DNA from: Pycnococcus provasolii
Lineage: Eukaryota > Chlorophyta > Pseudoscourfieldiophyceae > Pseudoscourfieldiales > Pycnococcaceae
NCBI GenBank assembly: GCA_938743325.2
Contig: OW568875.1
Span: 310,001-374,000, forward strand
Length of the DNA stretch: 64,000 nucleotides
Direction of reading: 5' to 3'
This document shows positions 19,156 through 28,589 of the stretch, piece after piece; the first letter of the stretch is position 1, and each line of letters begins with the position of its first letter. Both the position numbers and the translations under genes were made by a program. A model generated the notes under the pieces. That model did not search any database. It saw only the letters and a list, made by a program, of their open reading frames with translations, and was not told the DNA's origin.

Positions 19156-20820
19156 ATGTCCGGCTCTCATGTCGCACCTGCTGCACCTGCTTCAGGGGTG
19201 AAGCGCTCGAAGCTTCATCATCATCATAGTGAGGGTGGTGGTGATGGTGATGATGACGATGTCCATCTTCATTCCCGTCCTTCTTCAAAGTCAGTGTCCC
19301 CCCATGTAGTATGTTTTCCCATGACGTCTGGCGTTGCGCCGGGGGAACACGTCACGTCCGAAGCACTCGCAGGGGCGCTGCCTCGCCAAGGACTCAACCC
19401 GCACCACTGCCCCTACCAACTCTACGCCGAACAGCTCTCGGGAACGGCGTTCACGGCACCTCGCGCGCAAAACAGACGCACGTGGCTGTACCGCGCACGC
19501 CCGTGCGTCGCAACGTCGACGTCCTTCGCGCCAGCAACACGCAAATTTGCACCCACCGAAGTTCTCGCGCACTTCTCGCACGACAGCGCCACGGCCATAC
19601 CCAACGCCATGAGGTGGAAACCTCGCACGCTCGAACAAACACGAACCACGCAAACCTTCTTGACGTCACTCAAGACTGTGTGCGGAAGTGGCTCGGCAGA
19701 AACTAGGTCTGGTTTTGCCATACACACGTACGCCGCAGACACGAACATGGACTCTGTAGCACTGTGCAACGCAGACGGCGAAATGCTCGTCGTGCCACAG
19801 GAAGGGACGCTGTACGTGCGAACGGAAATGGGAAGGCTTGCCGTTCCACCTGGATTCTGCTGCGTTCTCCCACGCGGTGTGCGCTTCTCGGTAGACCTCT
19901 CTGACGAACTCTGGCCCAAAGCCGCGTGTGCGAGTGTCGCCGCCGCGTTCCTCCCGCAAGAACACGAAGGGGGAGGGAGCGACGACGACAACAACAACAA
20001 CAACAACAACAAAGCCACCACAACCACCGCAGCGAAACGTCACAAGCCGGAAGCGAACGGACAGCACAAGACACCTGACAACAACCCGTTCATCCGAGGG
20101 TACATCCTAGAAAGCTTCAGCGGGCACTTCCAGCTGCCGGACCTGGGCGTGCTCGGCGCGAATGCTCTAGCACACCCGCGTGACTTCGAGGTACCCGCCG
20201 CTGCATTCGAAGGTGCAAGGGTGCCAGGCGAGCACTTCCTCATACAGAAGTTCCTCGGAAGCTTTCACGTCGCGAAATTGCCAAGCAGCCCGTTCGACGT
20301 CGCGGCGTACCACGGAAACGTGTACCCGTACAGGTACGACCTGCGCAGCTTTTGTCCCATGGTGAATGCGCGCTACGACCACGCCGATCCGTCCGTTCAC
20401 ACCGCGCTGACGGTGCCGAACTTGCTAGACTTCGTCGTGTTCGCGCCGCGCTGGCTCGTCGCAGAACAGACATTCCGTCCACCGTACTTCCATCGCAACG
20501 TCTCGAGCGAATACATGGGCCTGATCTACGGCATGTACGAGGCAAAGCAGAGCGGCGGGTTTCAGCCCGGTGGCGCATCTCTTCACGTCTGCATGACACC
20601 TCACGGCCCCGACGCAGAAGCGTGCAAAGCCGAGCTGAATCGCGAGACGACAAAGCACGACACTCCCCAGCGTCTCGACGGCGCACTCGCCTTCATGTTC
20701 GAGAGTGCATCAATCCCTCGTGTCACACCTTGGAGCGTGGATGCGGTTGAGCGCGACGTCGACTACGAGTCGTGCTGGCGCGACATTCCTGTAAGTTTTG
20801 ACGGGCCAGAAACATTGTAG
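19156..20820 (+). CDS. HGD: Homogentisate 1,2-dioxygenase
   Basis: A 554-residue protein, against about 445 in animals. The enzyme opens the ring of homogentisate to maleylacetoacetate in tyrosine breakdown, using a mononuclear Fe(II) site. All three iron ligands are present: His446 and Glu452 in PPYFHRNVSSEYMGL and His483 in MTPHGPD; the active-site AYHGNVYPYRYDL block is intact. The LYAEQLSGTAFT and NRRTWLYR blocks mark the N-terminal domain. Extra length comes from a disordered N-terminus (about 55 residues, His- and Asp-rich) and a low-complexity insertion (poly-Asn/Asp and Thr, near residues 270-310) between the two cupin-like halves. The common YLSGFGNE start motif is not recognisable. 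The ATG at 19156 is the first ATG in a frame that opens only slightly earlier. A cytosolic enzyme is expected. Confidence 0.95.
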   Translation: MSGSHVAPAAPASGVKRSKLHHHHSEGGGDGDDDDVHLHSRPSSKSVSPHVVCFPMTSGVAPGEHVTSEALAGALPRQGLNPHHCPYQLYAEQLSGTAFTAPRAQNRRTWLYRARPCVATSTSFAPATRKFAPTEVLAHFSHDSATAIPNAMRWKPRTLEQTRTTQTFLTSLKTVCGSGSAETRSGFAIHTYAADTNMDSVALCNADGEMLVVPQEGTLYVRTEMGRLAVPPGFCCVLPRGVRFSVDLSDELWPKAACASVAAAFLPQEHEGGGSDDDNNNNNNNKATTTTAAKRHKPEANGQHKTPDNNPFIRGYILESFSGHFQLPDLGVLGANALAHPRDFEVPAAAFEGARVPGEHFLIQKFLGSFHVAKLPSSPFDVAAYHGNVYPYRYDLRSFCPMVNARYDHADPSVHTALTVPNLLDFVVFAPRWLVAEQTFRPPYFHRNVSSEYMGLIYGMYEAKQSGGFQPGGASLHVCMTPHGPDAEACKAELNRETTKHDTPQRLDGALAFMFESASIPRVTPWSVDAVERDVDYESCWRDIPVSFDGPETL

Positions 20821-21092
20821 AATTTTGTTTTCTTAGCGTGTTGCGTGCGTGATTTGTTTTTGATGTAGTTTTGTAGTTAAGCATTTCTTTTTCTCTTCCC
20901 CTAAAACCACACTATCCTTGTTGAAGGAAGACTTTTGGGAGTTAATGTTAATCCTTGTATGTTTATGTAACATGCGTTTATCAAAGATGTTGTGTTTTTT
21001 TTGCAACACGCACGTCCCTCGCCTTCCCATGCATGCACGCACGCAAACCTTCATTCGTGACGAGTCCGCCTCGACGAAAAACTGAAGAAAAT

Positions 21093-21650
21093 TCAGCGGA
21101 CAAAGTTGTAATATGACGCTCCATCATATCGCATGCTAGGCACTGTCACAATCTTCAAGCAAGCGAGCGCATCATTCCAGCGCCGGTTGATTTGTTCCTC
21201 ATCACTCTCTGTACGCCCATACTGAACTTTCTTATCGCCGATCTTCCAGCCATACATTTGTGCGACGGACACAACGATTTGCTTGTCGGTGTCTGACACG
21301 CGACTACTACCACGCGATAGGCACGTGTCCTCTACGTGGTACGCCATCCTATTATGAGCTTGAGCTTGTATCGCGAGCCGCGATAGGCGTTGCTCGTTGC
21401 TTTGGTTGGTGGTAAGCTTTTCCGTAGCTTCTAGGATCTTTTTCGAGTGTTCCATGACGTCGGCGTGATTCTTGGCGAGAGTTCCGTGCAGGGTTTTCAC
21501 CTGCGCTGTGAGCAAATCGACACTCGTTTTGATCTCCTGCGCACCTGCGAATTCAGTCATTTGCTTCACGTTTTCCGCAGCCTGCTCGAGTGAAGCGGCG
21601 ACATCCTCCAGGAGAATGGTCTTTTTTTGATGATGCGGAGCAGACGCCAT
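21093..21650 (-). CDS. Small coiled-coil protein, unknown
   Basis: A 185-residue protein from the ATG at 21650 (MASAPHHQKKT). The frame stays open further upstream, but that extension runs into the inserted TIR element at 21792-22194 and is best read as 5' untranslated DNA. Residues about 12-105 are predicted coiled coil (heptad-like Leu/Val/Ala with Glu/Lys, HGTLAKNHADVMEHSKKIL). The C-terminal ~80 residues contain a more globular segment (VSVAQMYGWKIGDKK). I do not recognise a family. It is convergent with the homogentisate dioxygenase. Confidence 0.55.
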   Translation of the reverse strand: MASAPHHQKKTILLEDVAASLEQAAENVKQMTEFAGAQEIKTSVDLLTAQVKTLHGTLAKNHADVMEHSKKILEATEKLTTNQSNEQRLSRLAIQAQAHNRMAYHVEDTCLSRGSSRVSDTDKQIVVSVAQMYGWKIGDKKVQYGRTESDEEQINRRWNDALACLKIVTVPSMRYDGASYYNFVR

Positions 21651-21791
21651 GCTAGCTAGTAGTGTTGTACGTACGAACAACGATTTTGTGAGCGTAACCA
21701 AGACAGGAGCCGGACGACCGGACAAACAATTGAGGGACCTTAACCGAAAAACGACTAGTAACGCCCACCAACGAAAAAGGAGAAAATCATG

Positions 21792-22194
21792 GAGAAAACT
21801 TGGAGAAAACGACAGTTTATCGAGGGCACTTTTGGTGCAAATCCGACAAATTATAGGCACTAACTTACCACTTGAATCAACCTACAAAAACAACGGCCGC
21901 GAGCTGGACGGCCTGGACATCCTGAGTTTAGGTCGGGAATCGGTCCGCCACTGGTTTGGTCGGTAGTTCAGGTCGTAAATGATAATGTCTGTTATAAACC
22001 TAGCTAGCCCTAACCTTTGGGGGCCTATAAAAGGAACACGACTTGGGCAGTCCCACGACCTTGGCATGGAACTCGGCTTTGGTCGACACAACCTCGCCTA
22101 AATTCCCAGTGGGGCACCCCGACCAAATCAGGTTCGGGTTGCCTATAATTTGTCGGATTTGCACCAAAAGTGCCTATAATCTGTCGTTTTCTCG
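21792..22194. mobile_element. Mutator-like MITE with long TIRs and 9-10 bp target-site duplication
   Basis: A 403-bp insertion. The left end (about 21803-21859) and the reverse complement of the right end (22140-22194) share GAGAAAACGACAG and then a 34-nt near-identical block ending ATTATAGGCA. The 10-mer GAAAATCATG occurs directly on both sides (21782-21791 and 22194-22203; the last G/first G may belong to either), a duplication length typical of the Mutator superfamily. No transposase frame fits inside, so it is non-autonomous. The left end carries an extra copy of the terminal GAGAAAAC motif, 11 bp further out. It sits in the promoter-side DNA between the coiled-coil gene (start 21650) and the SET gene, whose 3' end is at 22402. 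Confidence 0.8.
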
Positions 22195-22401
22195 AAAATC
22201 ATGACTTAAAAACACGACAGATGTGATGATGTGATCCACTGATGACGAATCCTGAATCTTGCTACGAGCCTCATCACAAGTACTGTAGCTTAAGACTGGT
22301 AAAGTACATTCTATTATTACTGAATGATGTGCAACACCAATAGACTTATTAAAGCAACTGTCCATATAGGTATAGGAACTTACTTGTGCAGCTTTTGCTA
22401 C

Positions 22402-24103
22402 TTAGGCCCAGGCGTGCTTCTGCCAATTTCCCATGGCATTGTGTCTGCATGCCATAAATTGAATCACGCTGCGCTCCTGCGCACTAGCATCCTCGTCCGC
22501 GCCGGCGTCAGGATCGTCCCAGTCGTCGCACTCGTCGAGGGCGCAGGCCTGCTCGCGCGCAGAGCCAGCTCCCATGCAAGCGTCTTTGGCCCAAGCCGTC
22601 GCGTGCATTTCGCACATCTTCTCCACATCTGTGCTTAGCACGAGCTCATCGCCGTCGTTGGCGACAGCCTCGCCGCTGCTCTCCGACTCGCGTTGCCTTG
22701 CTGCATACCACTGCGTAACGCGCGCTTCATCTTCAGCCGTCCCGAGTCTTGTGCACATACATGTACGAATGAGACGCTTCGACCTCGCGTCCAGGCACCA
22801 CTCGCCATCCTCGCGCGGAATGATGGTCAAAACCAAAGACGCGGAATGTGTCGCATCTTTCATGCCCGTATCCGGCGCCCACTTGTCCTCCTCTGGCCGA
22901 CGATCGATTTCCGTATCATACCAATCGCTCTCCAAAGCATTCTGATCTTCGTCAACGTATGGGTGAACGGTGATGCCCTTGTCTTCGAGCCACTCAGAAT
23001 TCGTGACGTTTAGATTCACCATCACCTCATGTGCATCACAAGGATTCTTGAGTATGCACATCGCATGGCCTAGCATCAGATCACGGTTGGTCATCCGTCC
23101 GTAGCTCAAGAAGAGCTGCTCGCCGCCGGCGACGGCGTCGCGTCGCGCCGGGTCAACTTGCAGCACCATACAATCCGTGCCATCTTCTTGGAGTATGCAA
23201 GAGTAGTTGACGACGTGTGCCTCGGGCGGTGACTTATGATTGAGCCACCAGGCGCACGGCACAAGGGCGTTCTTCGTTTCGTCTTCTCCTGGAAATTTCA
23301 CCGTCATAGCACGCGACATCCATAGCTCGCACGCGTGCACGAAGTGCTCGTAGTGAGCTCCTACCTCCTCGGGAAACAAATTCGGGTATGTTTCCATGAG
23401 TTTTGGGAACGCGAGGTCGTACATCTCCTTCGTTGCATCCCGCTGCTTGATGACAAGGTCATAGAGCGTGGGATCGTCACACTCCTCCAGCATAGTGAGC
23501 GTGTTGCAATTGGCGGTTAGTAGCGTGCCAAATCCTCCGCCGTCATCATCGGTGTATTGGCTTTTTATCTGCGGCAGACTGCGGAACATGGCTTGGTGAA
23601 CTTCGTGAATGAGCGAACCAACATATCTTTCGTTTGGTTCTTCTTCTGGTGCACTTTCGTCAATTTTTCTGCGCTTGCTCTCCCGGGCGTCTTTTGGATC
23701 AGGTGTGTGCGCTCTCCTGAAGTGCAGCATGGTCCAGAGAATGGTCCGCAGCTCTTGATTGTTCGTTTGTTCGATATGTGCGAGGCACTTCGATATGTCC
23801 GGGTCGTTCGCCACGTATGGTGCGGAGTCGATGATCATGAGTTCTGTTGGGATGACCATGCGAGGACTTGCTGTTGTTGGCTTCGAGCCAGCAGCATCGG
23901 CGCTGGTGGTAGGCGGGCAGACGACCGCGGCGATTCCAAATTTGTCGAGTGCGCGCGGCTCGATGTGCATGCACCTGAAGGCTGGGTGACGTTGGCAGAC
24001 TGCGTGCAGACGACGTTCGGCGAGCAGACGACCATCAACACCGCCGGAGACGCCGAGGGTCACGTCACCAAAATCGTAGTCGCCGTCGTCGTCGTCGTCT
24101 TCA

Positions 24104-24135
<32 letters not shown>

Positions 24136-24312
24136 TTCATCGTCGTCGTCGTCGTCGTCGTCAGCATCATCATCCTCCAAAGACTCCAAATCGTCGTCAG
24201 CATCCTCATCCTCAAAATCCCCAAACTCCGCTAACTCCTCCAACTCCTCCAACTCCTCGTCAGCATCAGCATCCTCCTGCTCCTCCAAAGCCGACTCCAC
24301 TTTATAGACCAT
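22402..24312 (-). CDS. SET-domain protein, SETD3/Rubisco-LSMT-like methyltransferase
   Basis: A 636-residue protein. SET enzymes of this class methylate lysine or histidine in non-histone proteins, using S-adenosylmethionine. The split SET core shows SRAMTVKF..., then ALVPCAWWLNHK (the NH of the usual NHS motif) and GEQLFLSYGRMTNRDLML (the GE-x-SYG block), in the right order and spacing for SETD3/LSMT-type proteins. The canonical NHS is NHK, so cofactor binding may be altered. The N-terminus (residues ~8-70) is extremely acidic, with Asp/Glu runs from GAC repeats. The C-terminal region includes Cys-rich CMCTRLG and ends in basic/aromatic sequence. Substrate is unknown. The start ATG at 24312 is the only one before the acidic run. 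The next gene ends about 195 bp upstream on the same strand. Confidence 0.7.
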
Positions 24313-24507
24313 GCTATGCTACCACTATGCGGAGCGAGCGAGCGAGCGCAAGAAAACACGAAAGTGAGAAAAAAGTCCGATCGGGAGGAGAAAAGGAGAG
24401 CGGGAAAAACATGCGGAAACGCAAAAAGGAATTCAATCCAAGGAGGGATCCCGAAGATTTCTGTTTTTTGTTGTACAAAGTATGTTACTAAGAGTGGTAG
24501 TGACGTG

Positions 24508-26427
24508 TCACGTCATACCGCGCCAACGACCGCGCTGGCTGTTTTCGTAGCTCGGACTCGCAAGCTCCGCTAACCGACTCACCGCACGAATAAATGCAAA
24601 GCGCTCCTGCGAACCGCTCACCAACACGGACAGAGACTGCCTATCGGAATCCACCGTGCCCGCAATCTGTGTGACGTCTCGTCGCAGTCTCACGTCCGAA
24701 GAGCCGGCGCTCGTCTCGAACTGCGTGGACTCTGCAAACTCCGAGGCGTCAATTTTTGAAACGTCGCTCGCGAATAAGTCCGAGGGAGGTGCCGCGGCGG
24801 AAATGCTGACGAGGCACCTGAAGTTGTACAGCTCATCTACTAACGTGATGAATCGTCGTGCCTCGCTTGCCTGACTGGCATCCATCTTTGGCACGTGGTC
24901 TATAAAGACATGCTCATACGTCGAAGCAATCGCATGGTAGTCCGCCGGGCCAAGTGGCAAGGCGCAGAGCTCGTTGAAGGTGAAATATGCAGACCTGCTT
25001 GAGGCATGCGCGCACGAGACATGCAACGTGCGATTGAAGAGCACCGAAAGGCTGTGAGGTGCAATCGAGCCACCTCCGTGCATTGAGCAGTGTTCGTCGA
25101 AAGCTTGACGCAAAGCGCCGTTGATGAGATACCTCCTGTTGTTTCCGGAAGTGAAGCTGAGCCCTTTCGCCGCCTCCTGCCTATGGTCCACTCCAGAAAC
25201 GAGTTCGTAAACGGCGCTCGATGCGCGCAGCGTGCGAAGAAGCGCGGCAAACGACTCTGGCGCCACACCTGCACGATTTAGGTACTCTGGCGCCGAATTC
25301 GATGTCAGCACCACGACGGCGCCCGCCCCGCTGTCGACGTCTCTCAGCGTAGCAATCAAGGCTCTCAGCGCGACGCATGCGAAAGCGTCAGGAACTTGCA
25401 TTTCATCGAGGCAGACGACGACAGGGACGTACAAAGGACGCGATCCATCCACGCCTAGCATCTCAAGTGCCACCCGCCTCATTTCATCGGCGACGCCCTG
25501 CTCTTCTCCAAAGTCGTGCTCTTCACCTTCTGCCGACGATGCGTGTCGCCTGTCCGCCAGCATCTTGCGCCGGCGGAGTGCAAGGATCGCCGACTTGGCA
25601 GCCTTGCGAACGTAGTCCGGGTCTTCCTGCACGCCTTCGCAAGAAGCCGCCGCCGCCGCCGCCGCCGTGCGATTCGCGTGAAGACGATGGCTGATTTCCA
25701 GCATAGCTGCATGAAAATGAAGTCGTCTTGTCATCACTGTGGACTTTGGTAAGCTCGCTGCAAACATATCGAGAGCAAGGCTCTTTCCAGCGCCGACATC
25801 GCCATGGAGGTATAGGCCCAGTGGCGGCGTCGGGCGTGCAGGTGATGGTCCTACGATACGATCCGCCTCCGCCGCACGTTCCTTTGCAGCCTTCTTACTT
25901 TGCTCGAGAACCTGTTGCTCCGTGCGCTCTCTTCTTCGCGCAAGTGCGAATGCGAACGGCATGGTGGCGAACCACTTCTGCTGGTTTGAAGAGGATGTGT
26001 CAGGAGAATGTGCTTGCTGTTGCTCCAGCTGTTCTTGCTTGCGTCGTGCTTCCTGCTCAAGCTTTTCGAGAATTTCGAGTCTTTTCTTCGCGTGAGATTC
26101 TTTCTGCTCTTTGTATTGCTTGAGAGAATTTGCGTGTCGAAGTACGTCTTCGCGCAGGCTCGTGAGGCTCGTGAGCGCGCGTCTCTGCGGCTCGCACGCG
26201 CGCAGCGTGCCTGCGCTGACAAGTGCGTCGAACCAAGGCACGAGCTCCTCCTCCTCCCCCTTTGCATGTGCAGAACCTGCTTCTTCTTTGTTGCTTGAGT
26301 CTGCAGAACGACAGCCTCCTAATGTGAACGACGTATCTTGCAGAGAGAGCGACGACAAGCGCCTCAGAGACGACGAAGAGACGACTGAAGCGAAGAGGGA
26401 CGGCGCCATCACCACCCGCATCGCCAT
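24508..26427 (-). CDS. AFG1: AFG1/LACE1-type mitochondrial AAA-related ATPase
   Basis: A 639-residue protein. AFG1/LACE1 proteins are inner-membrane-associated mitochondrial ATPases involved in turnover of respiratory-chain subunits. Seen: a Ser/Arg-rich N-terminus consistent with mitochondrial import (RVVMAPSLFASVVSSSSLRRL), the Walker A GDVGAGKS at residues 209-216 within PPLGLYLHGDVGAGKSLAL, a Walker B with VVCLDEMQVPDAFA, and a sensor-like VVLTSNSAPEYLNRAG. The FID-type C-terminal block (HVFIDHVPKMDASQASEARRFITLVDELYN) is also family-typical. A Lys/Glu/Gln-rich linker (residues ~95-145) is longer than in animals. It starts 60 bp from the divergent RGG-type gene, so they share a promoter region. 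Confidence 0.9.
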   Translation of the reverse strand: MAMRVVMAPSLFASVVSSSSLRRLSSLSLQDTSFTLGGCRSADSSNKEEAGSAHAKGEEEELVPWFDALVSAGTLRACEPQRRALTSLTSLREDVLRHANSLKQYKEQKESHAKKRLEILEKLEQEARRKQEQLEQQQAHSPDTSSSNQQKWFATMPFAFALARRRERTEQQVLEQSKKAAKERAAEADRIVGPSPARPTPPLGLYLHGDVGAGKSLALDMFAASLPKSTVMTRRLHFHAAMLEISHRLHANRTAAAAAAASCEGVQEDPDYVRKAAKSAILALRRRKMLADRRHASSAEGEEHDFGEEQGVADEMRRVALEMLGVDGSRPLYVPVVVCLDEMQVPDAFACVALRALIATLRDVDSGAGAVVVLTSNSAPEYLNRAGVAPESFAALLRTLRASSAVYELVSGVDHRQEAAKGLSFTSGNNRRYLINGALRQAFDEHCSMHGGGSIAPHSLSVLFNRTLHVSCAHASSRSAYFTFNELCALPLGPADYHAIASTYEHVFIDHVPKMDASQASEARRFITLVDELYNFRCLVSISAAAPPSDLFASDVSKIDASEFAESTQFETSAGSSDVRLRRDVTQIAGTVDSDRQSLSVLVSGSQERFAFIRAVSRLAELASPSYENSQRGRWRGMT

Positions 26428-26486
26428 CGCGAATAATCTTCTTCACCAAACCAAACAGTCGGAAGAATCCATCCAAAAAATTAAAA

Positions 26487-27078
26487 ATGGGATTTTGGGG
26501 ATCCCGGTCGGGGGGTCCCACCATAGGGCGTACTCGACGACCCGTCCCTGGCTACGTACGTCGACTTGGCGGTGGTGGCTTGGCATCCTTGAACGCCTTG
26601 ACCACCGGCGACAAGACAAAACAAGAACTGAACCGCCAATTTCGTACCTCGGATCCTCCTACTACTACTCGTGGCGGGGGACGCGGCGGGGGACGTGGCG
26701 GAGGTCGCGGAACATTGGCTACAAGTGTGAGTCTCGCAGAACAGTTCATCCCTCCGCGCGCACACCATGCCGAAGTCCCCCTTCACGCCGGAGTCCAGGG
26801 CAGAAGTAAACAATGTCTTGGCCAGCCATGTGAACAAGGCCGGTCGTCACGAGCGTAGTCGCGCTGCACTGATCACGCGCGTAATGGAGCTGCTTGAGCC
26901 CAAAAAAGTAGACAACTTCCGCCTTAAGGCGACGAACTACGTCGACAACCACCTCAAACTCAAGAGGGAGACGAAAGTAAAAGCTGATGCAAGGCGCAAA
27001 AAAATGTCTGCCTCAAATGCTGATAGGTACCACAACGGCGGGGGCAAGGAGGCACAGCACGAGCACTATTCTAGTTGA
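26487..27078 (+). CDS. Small RGG-repeat basic protein, possibly spliced
   Basis: Two overlapping frames look coding. The first, from ATG 26487, has a GxGxRR-type N-terminus and a Gly-Arg tract (RGGG repeated three times) typical of RNA-binding tails. The second ends at 27078 and is Lys/Arg/Glu-rich. A GTGAGT donor at 26727 with an AG at 26775 would remove 49 nt and join them in frame, giving one protein of about 180 residues. That join is inference; the second ATG at 26767 could alternatively start an independent 103-residue protein. No family is recognised. It is divergent from the AFG1 gene. Confidence 0.35.
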
Positions 27079-27538
27079 ATGTTGATGCGCGTCGCGAACG
27101 CGAAAGAGTTGCAGAAATTACCGGCGGATGACGGTGTCCGTTGGGACGCGCGTGACGTCGCGAAAGCGTACCGCTTTCATTGACGCAAGTTTGCGGCGTC
27201 GCGTATAAAGGTACTTAGGGTAGGGTGGACGTGGAGGCGGAGCGAAGTTAGGGGGAGCCGGGGAGCGCGTCTGCTGTAGCGCGTGGGGACGGTGGGGTTT
27301 TGGCCCGATCCCGACCAGGTCTCCCAACCGGTGAGCCGGTGAGCAACCCCGAACAACCAAAACGCCGTCCAACAGGATATTTTATTTTATATGTTTTTTA
27401 TTCCGTTCGCCTCGCTCGGATAAAAAGTTTTCATTTTTGGCATTTTATCCGCCGCCTCACTCACTCATTCTTCATTCTTCGGAAGAGTTGGTTGCTCGGA
27501 GTGAACATTGTTTTTTGACTTTTTTCAAGTCTTTCGTC

Positions 27539-28519
27539 ATGCCTGTCGTCGTGCTCCGTGGTGCGTTTTCCAAGTGCGCTCGGTTAGGTGTGGTTAGGTG
27601 TGGGACGGTTAGGTGTGGTGTGGTGGTTAGGTGTGGGTCTCCTTCGTCTCCGCCGCCCCGGCCTGGTGGTGGTGGTGGTCGTCGTCGTCAGCGTGGCTCT
27701 TCACCTGGTGACCTGGGAGGCTCTTCCCAGCCTGTGGAACCTTTGCCGTCGCGTCGGGGAAATGCGCAGTCGACGGAGCCGTACCCGTCGTGGTCGCCGT
27801 CCACGTACGACGCGCCGCCGAACAAAAATTCAAAGCAGCGAAGGCCGCCGCGCTCGCCGAAGCGACAAAATCCGCAGGACGGCAACGTGCGCGCAAACCC
27901 GGACGGAACCTACAGCGTGAACCGACCCGTACCTACGCCTTTGATTGGATGGAAACGACGCGAGTGGCTCACGTACGGCGCACTCCTGTTCGGCGCATTC
28001 GGGTACACAAAGGCCAGGGAAGCGGTGATGTACAACGGGTTTCCCGACTTTTTCATCGACCCGAAAACGGGCGAGCTGTTCGTGCGAACGCCGAACGGAA
28101 ACCGTCTGCGCGTGGAGGTGAACCAGCAGGGTGACGTGGAGATGTGGGACGACGCAGGAAACTTTTACTACATTGACAACAAACTCGGAAAAGGATACGG
28201 AGTTGACGTCATGAGCCCGGATGGAACAGTGACGAACTACAAAATACCCAACTCTCCAACAGACCGCGTCGACAAAGACGGTGTTGGCAAGGATGTGGGT
28301 ATGCAAAGCCAGCGTCTTGGCAACGTCAGAGATCTCGTCAGCGTGCAAACAATTCCTGGCGACGGAGGAAGGGACCTGGGACGCGTCACCGCGTTTGTTT
28401 CAGACGAAAAGGGCATGCCGTACGCGCTCGACGCGCGCAAGGACCCGAAGCTTGCCGCGGCTATCAAAGCCAGGAAGGTGCGCACCGCGGAAGATGCCTG
28501 GAAAGGCCTTTTCGAGTGA
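27539..28519 (+). CDS. Single-pass membrane protein of unknown function, probably organelle-targeted
   Basis: A 326-residue protein from the ATG at 27539, the first ATG in a frame that opens at 27437 only through a non-ATG codon. The N-terminus is Arg/Val/Cys-rich with no acidic residue for about 40 residues, like an organelle transit peptide, followed by a Pro/Gly/Ser-rich stretch. One hydrophobic segment (EWLTYGALLFGAFGYT, about residue 140) is followed by a soluble part with short beta-like repeats such as PKTGELFVRTPNGNRLRV and VMSPDGTVTNYKI. Convergent with the next gene. No family is recognised. The leader is encoded by a G-rich tandem (27581-27637). Confidence 0.5.
   Translation: MPVVVLRGAFSKCARLGVVRCGTVRCGVVVRCGSPSSPPPRPGGGGGRRRQRGSSPGDLGGSSQPVEPLPSRRGNAQSTEPYPSWSPSTYDAPPNKNSKQRRPPRSPKRQNPQDGNVRANPDGTYSVNRPVPTPLIGWKRREWLTYGALLFGAFGYTKAREAVMYNGFPDFFIDPKTGELFVRTPNGNRLRVEVNQQGDVEMWDDAGNFYYIDNKLGKGYGVDVMSPDGTVTNYKIPNSPTDRVDKDGVGKDVGMQSQRLGNVRDLVSVQTIPGDGGRDLGRVTAFVSDEKGMPYALDARKDPKLAAAIKARKVRTAEDAWKGLFE
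27581..27637 (+). repeat. G-rich GGTTAGGTGTG tandem inside a gene's leader
   Basis: Four copies of a GGTTAGGTGTG-like unit with variable spacers. It lies in the first 35 codons of the membrane-protein gene at 27539-28519, and encodes RLGVVRCGTVRCGVVVRCG. The unit resembles a degenerate telomeric repeat but is not the CCCTAA type used elsewhere in the window. Confidence 0.7.
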
Positions 28520-28589
28520 CTTAATGAGAAAACTGTTTCAAACATATGCAACATCACAAACACAAACGCAAAACACCTATTTGGTATTG

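Noticed and set aside
22402-24312. Val/Leu-rich plus-strand frame opposite the acidic SET leader
   Set aside because: It is the antisense of GAC repeats; hydrophobic runs there are an artefact of the repeat.
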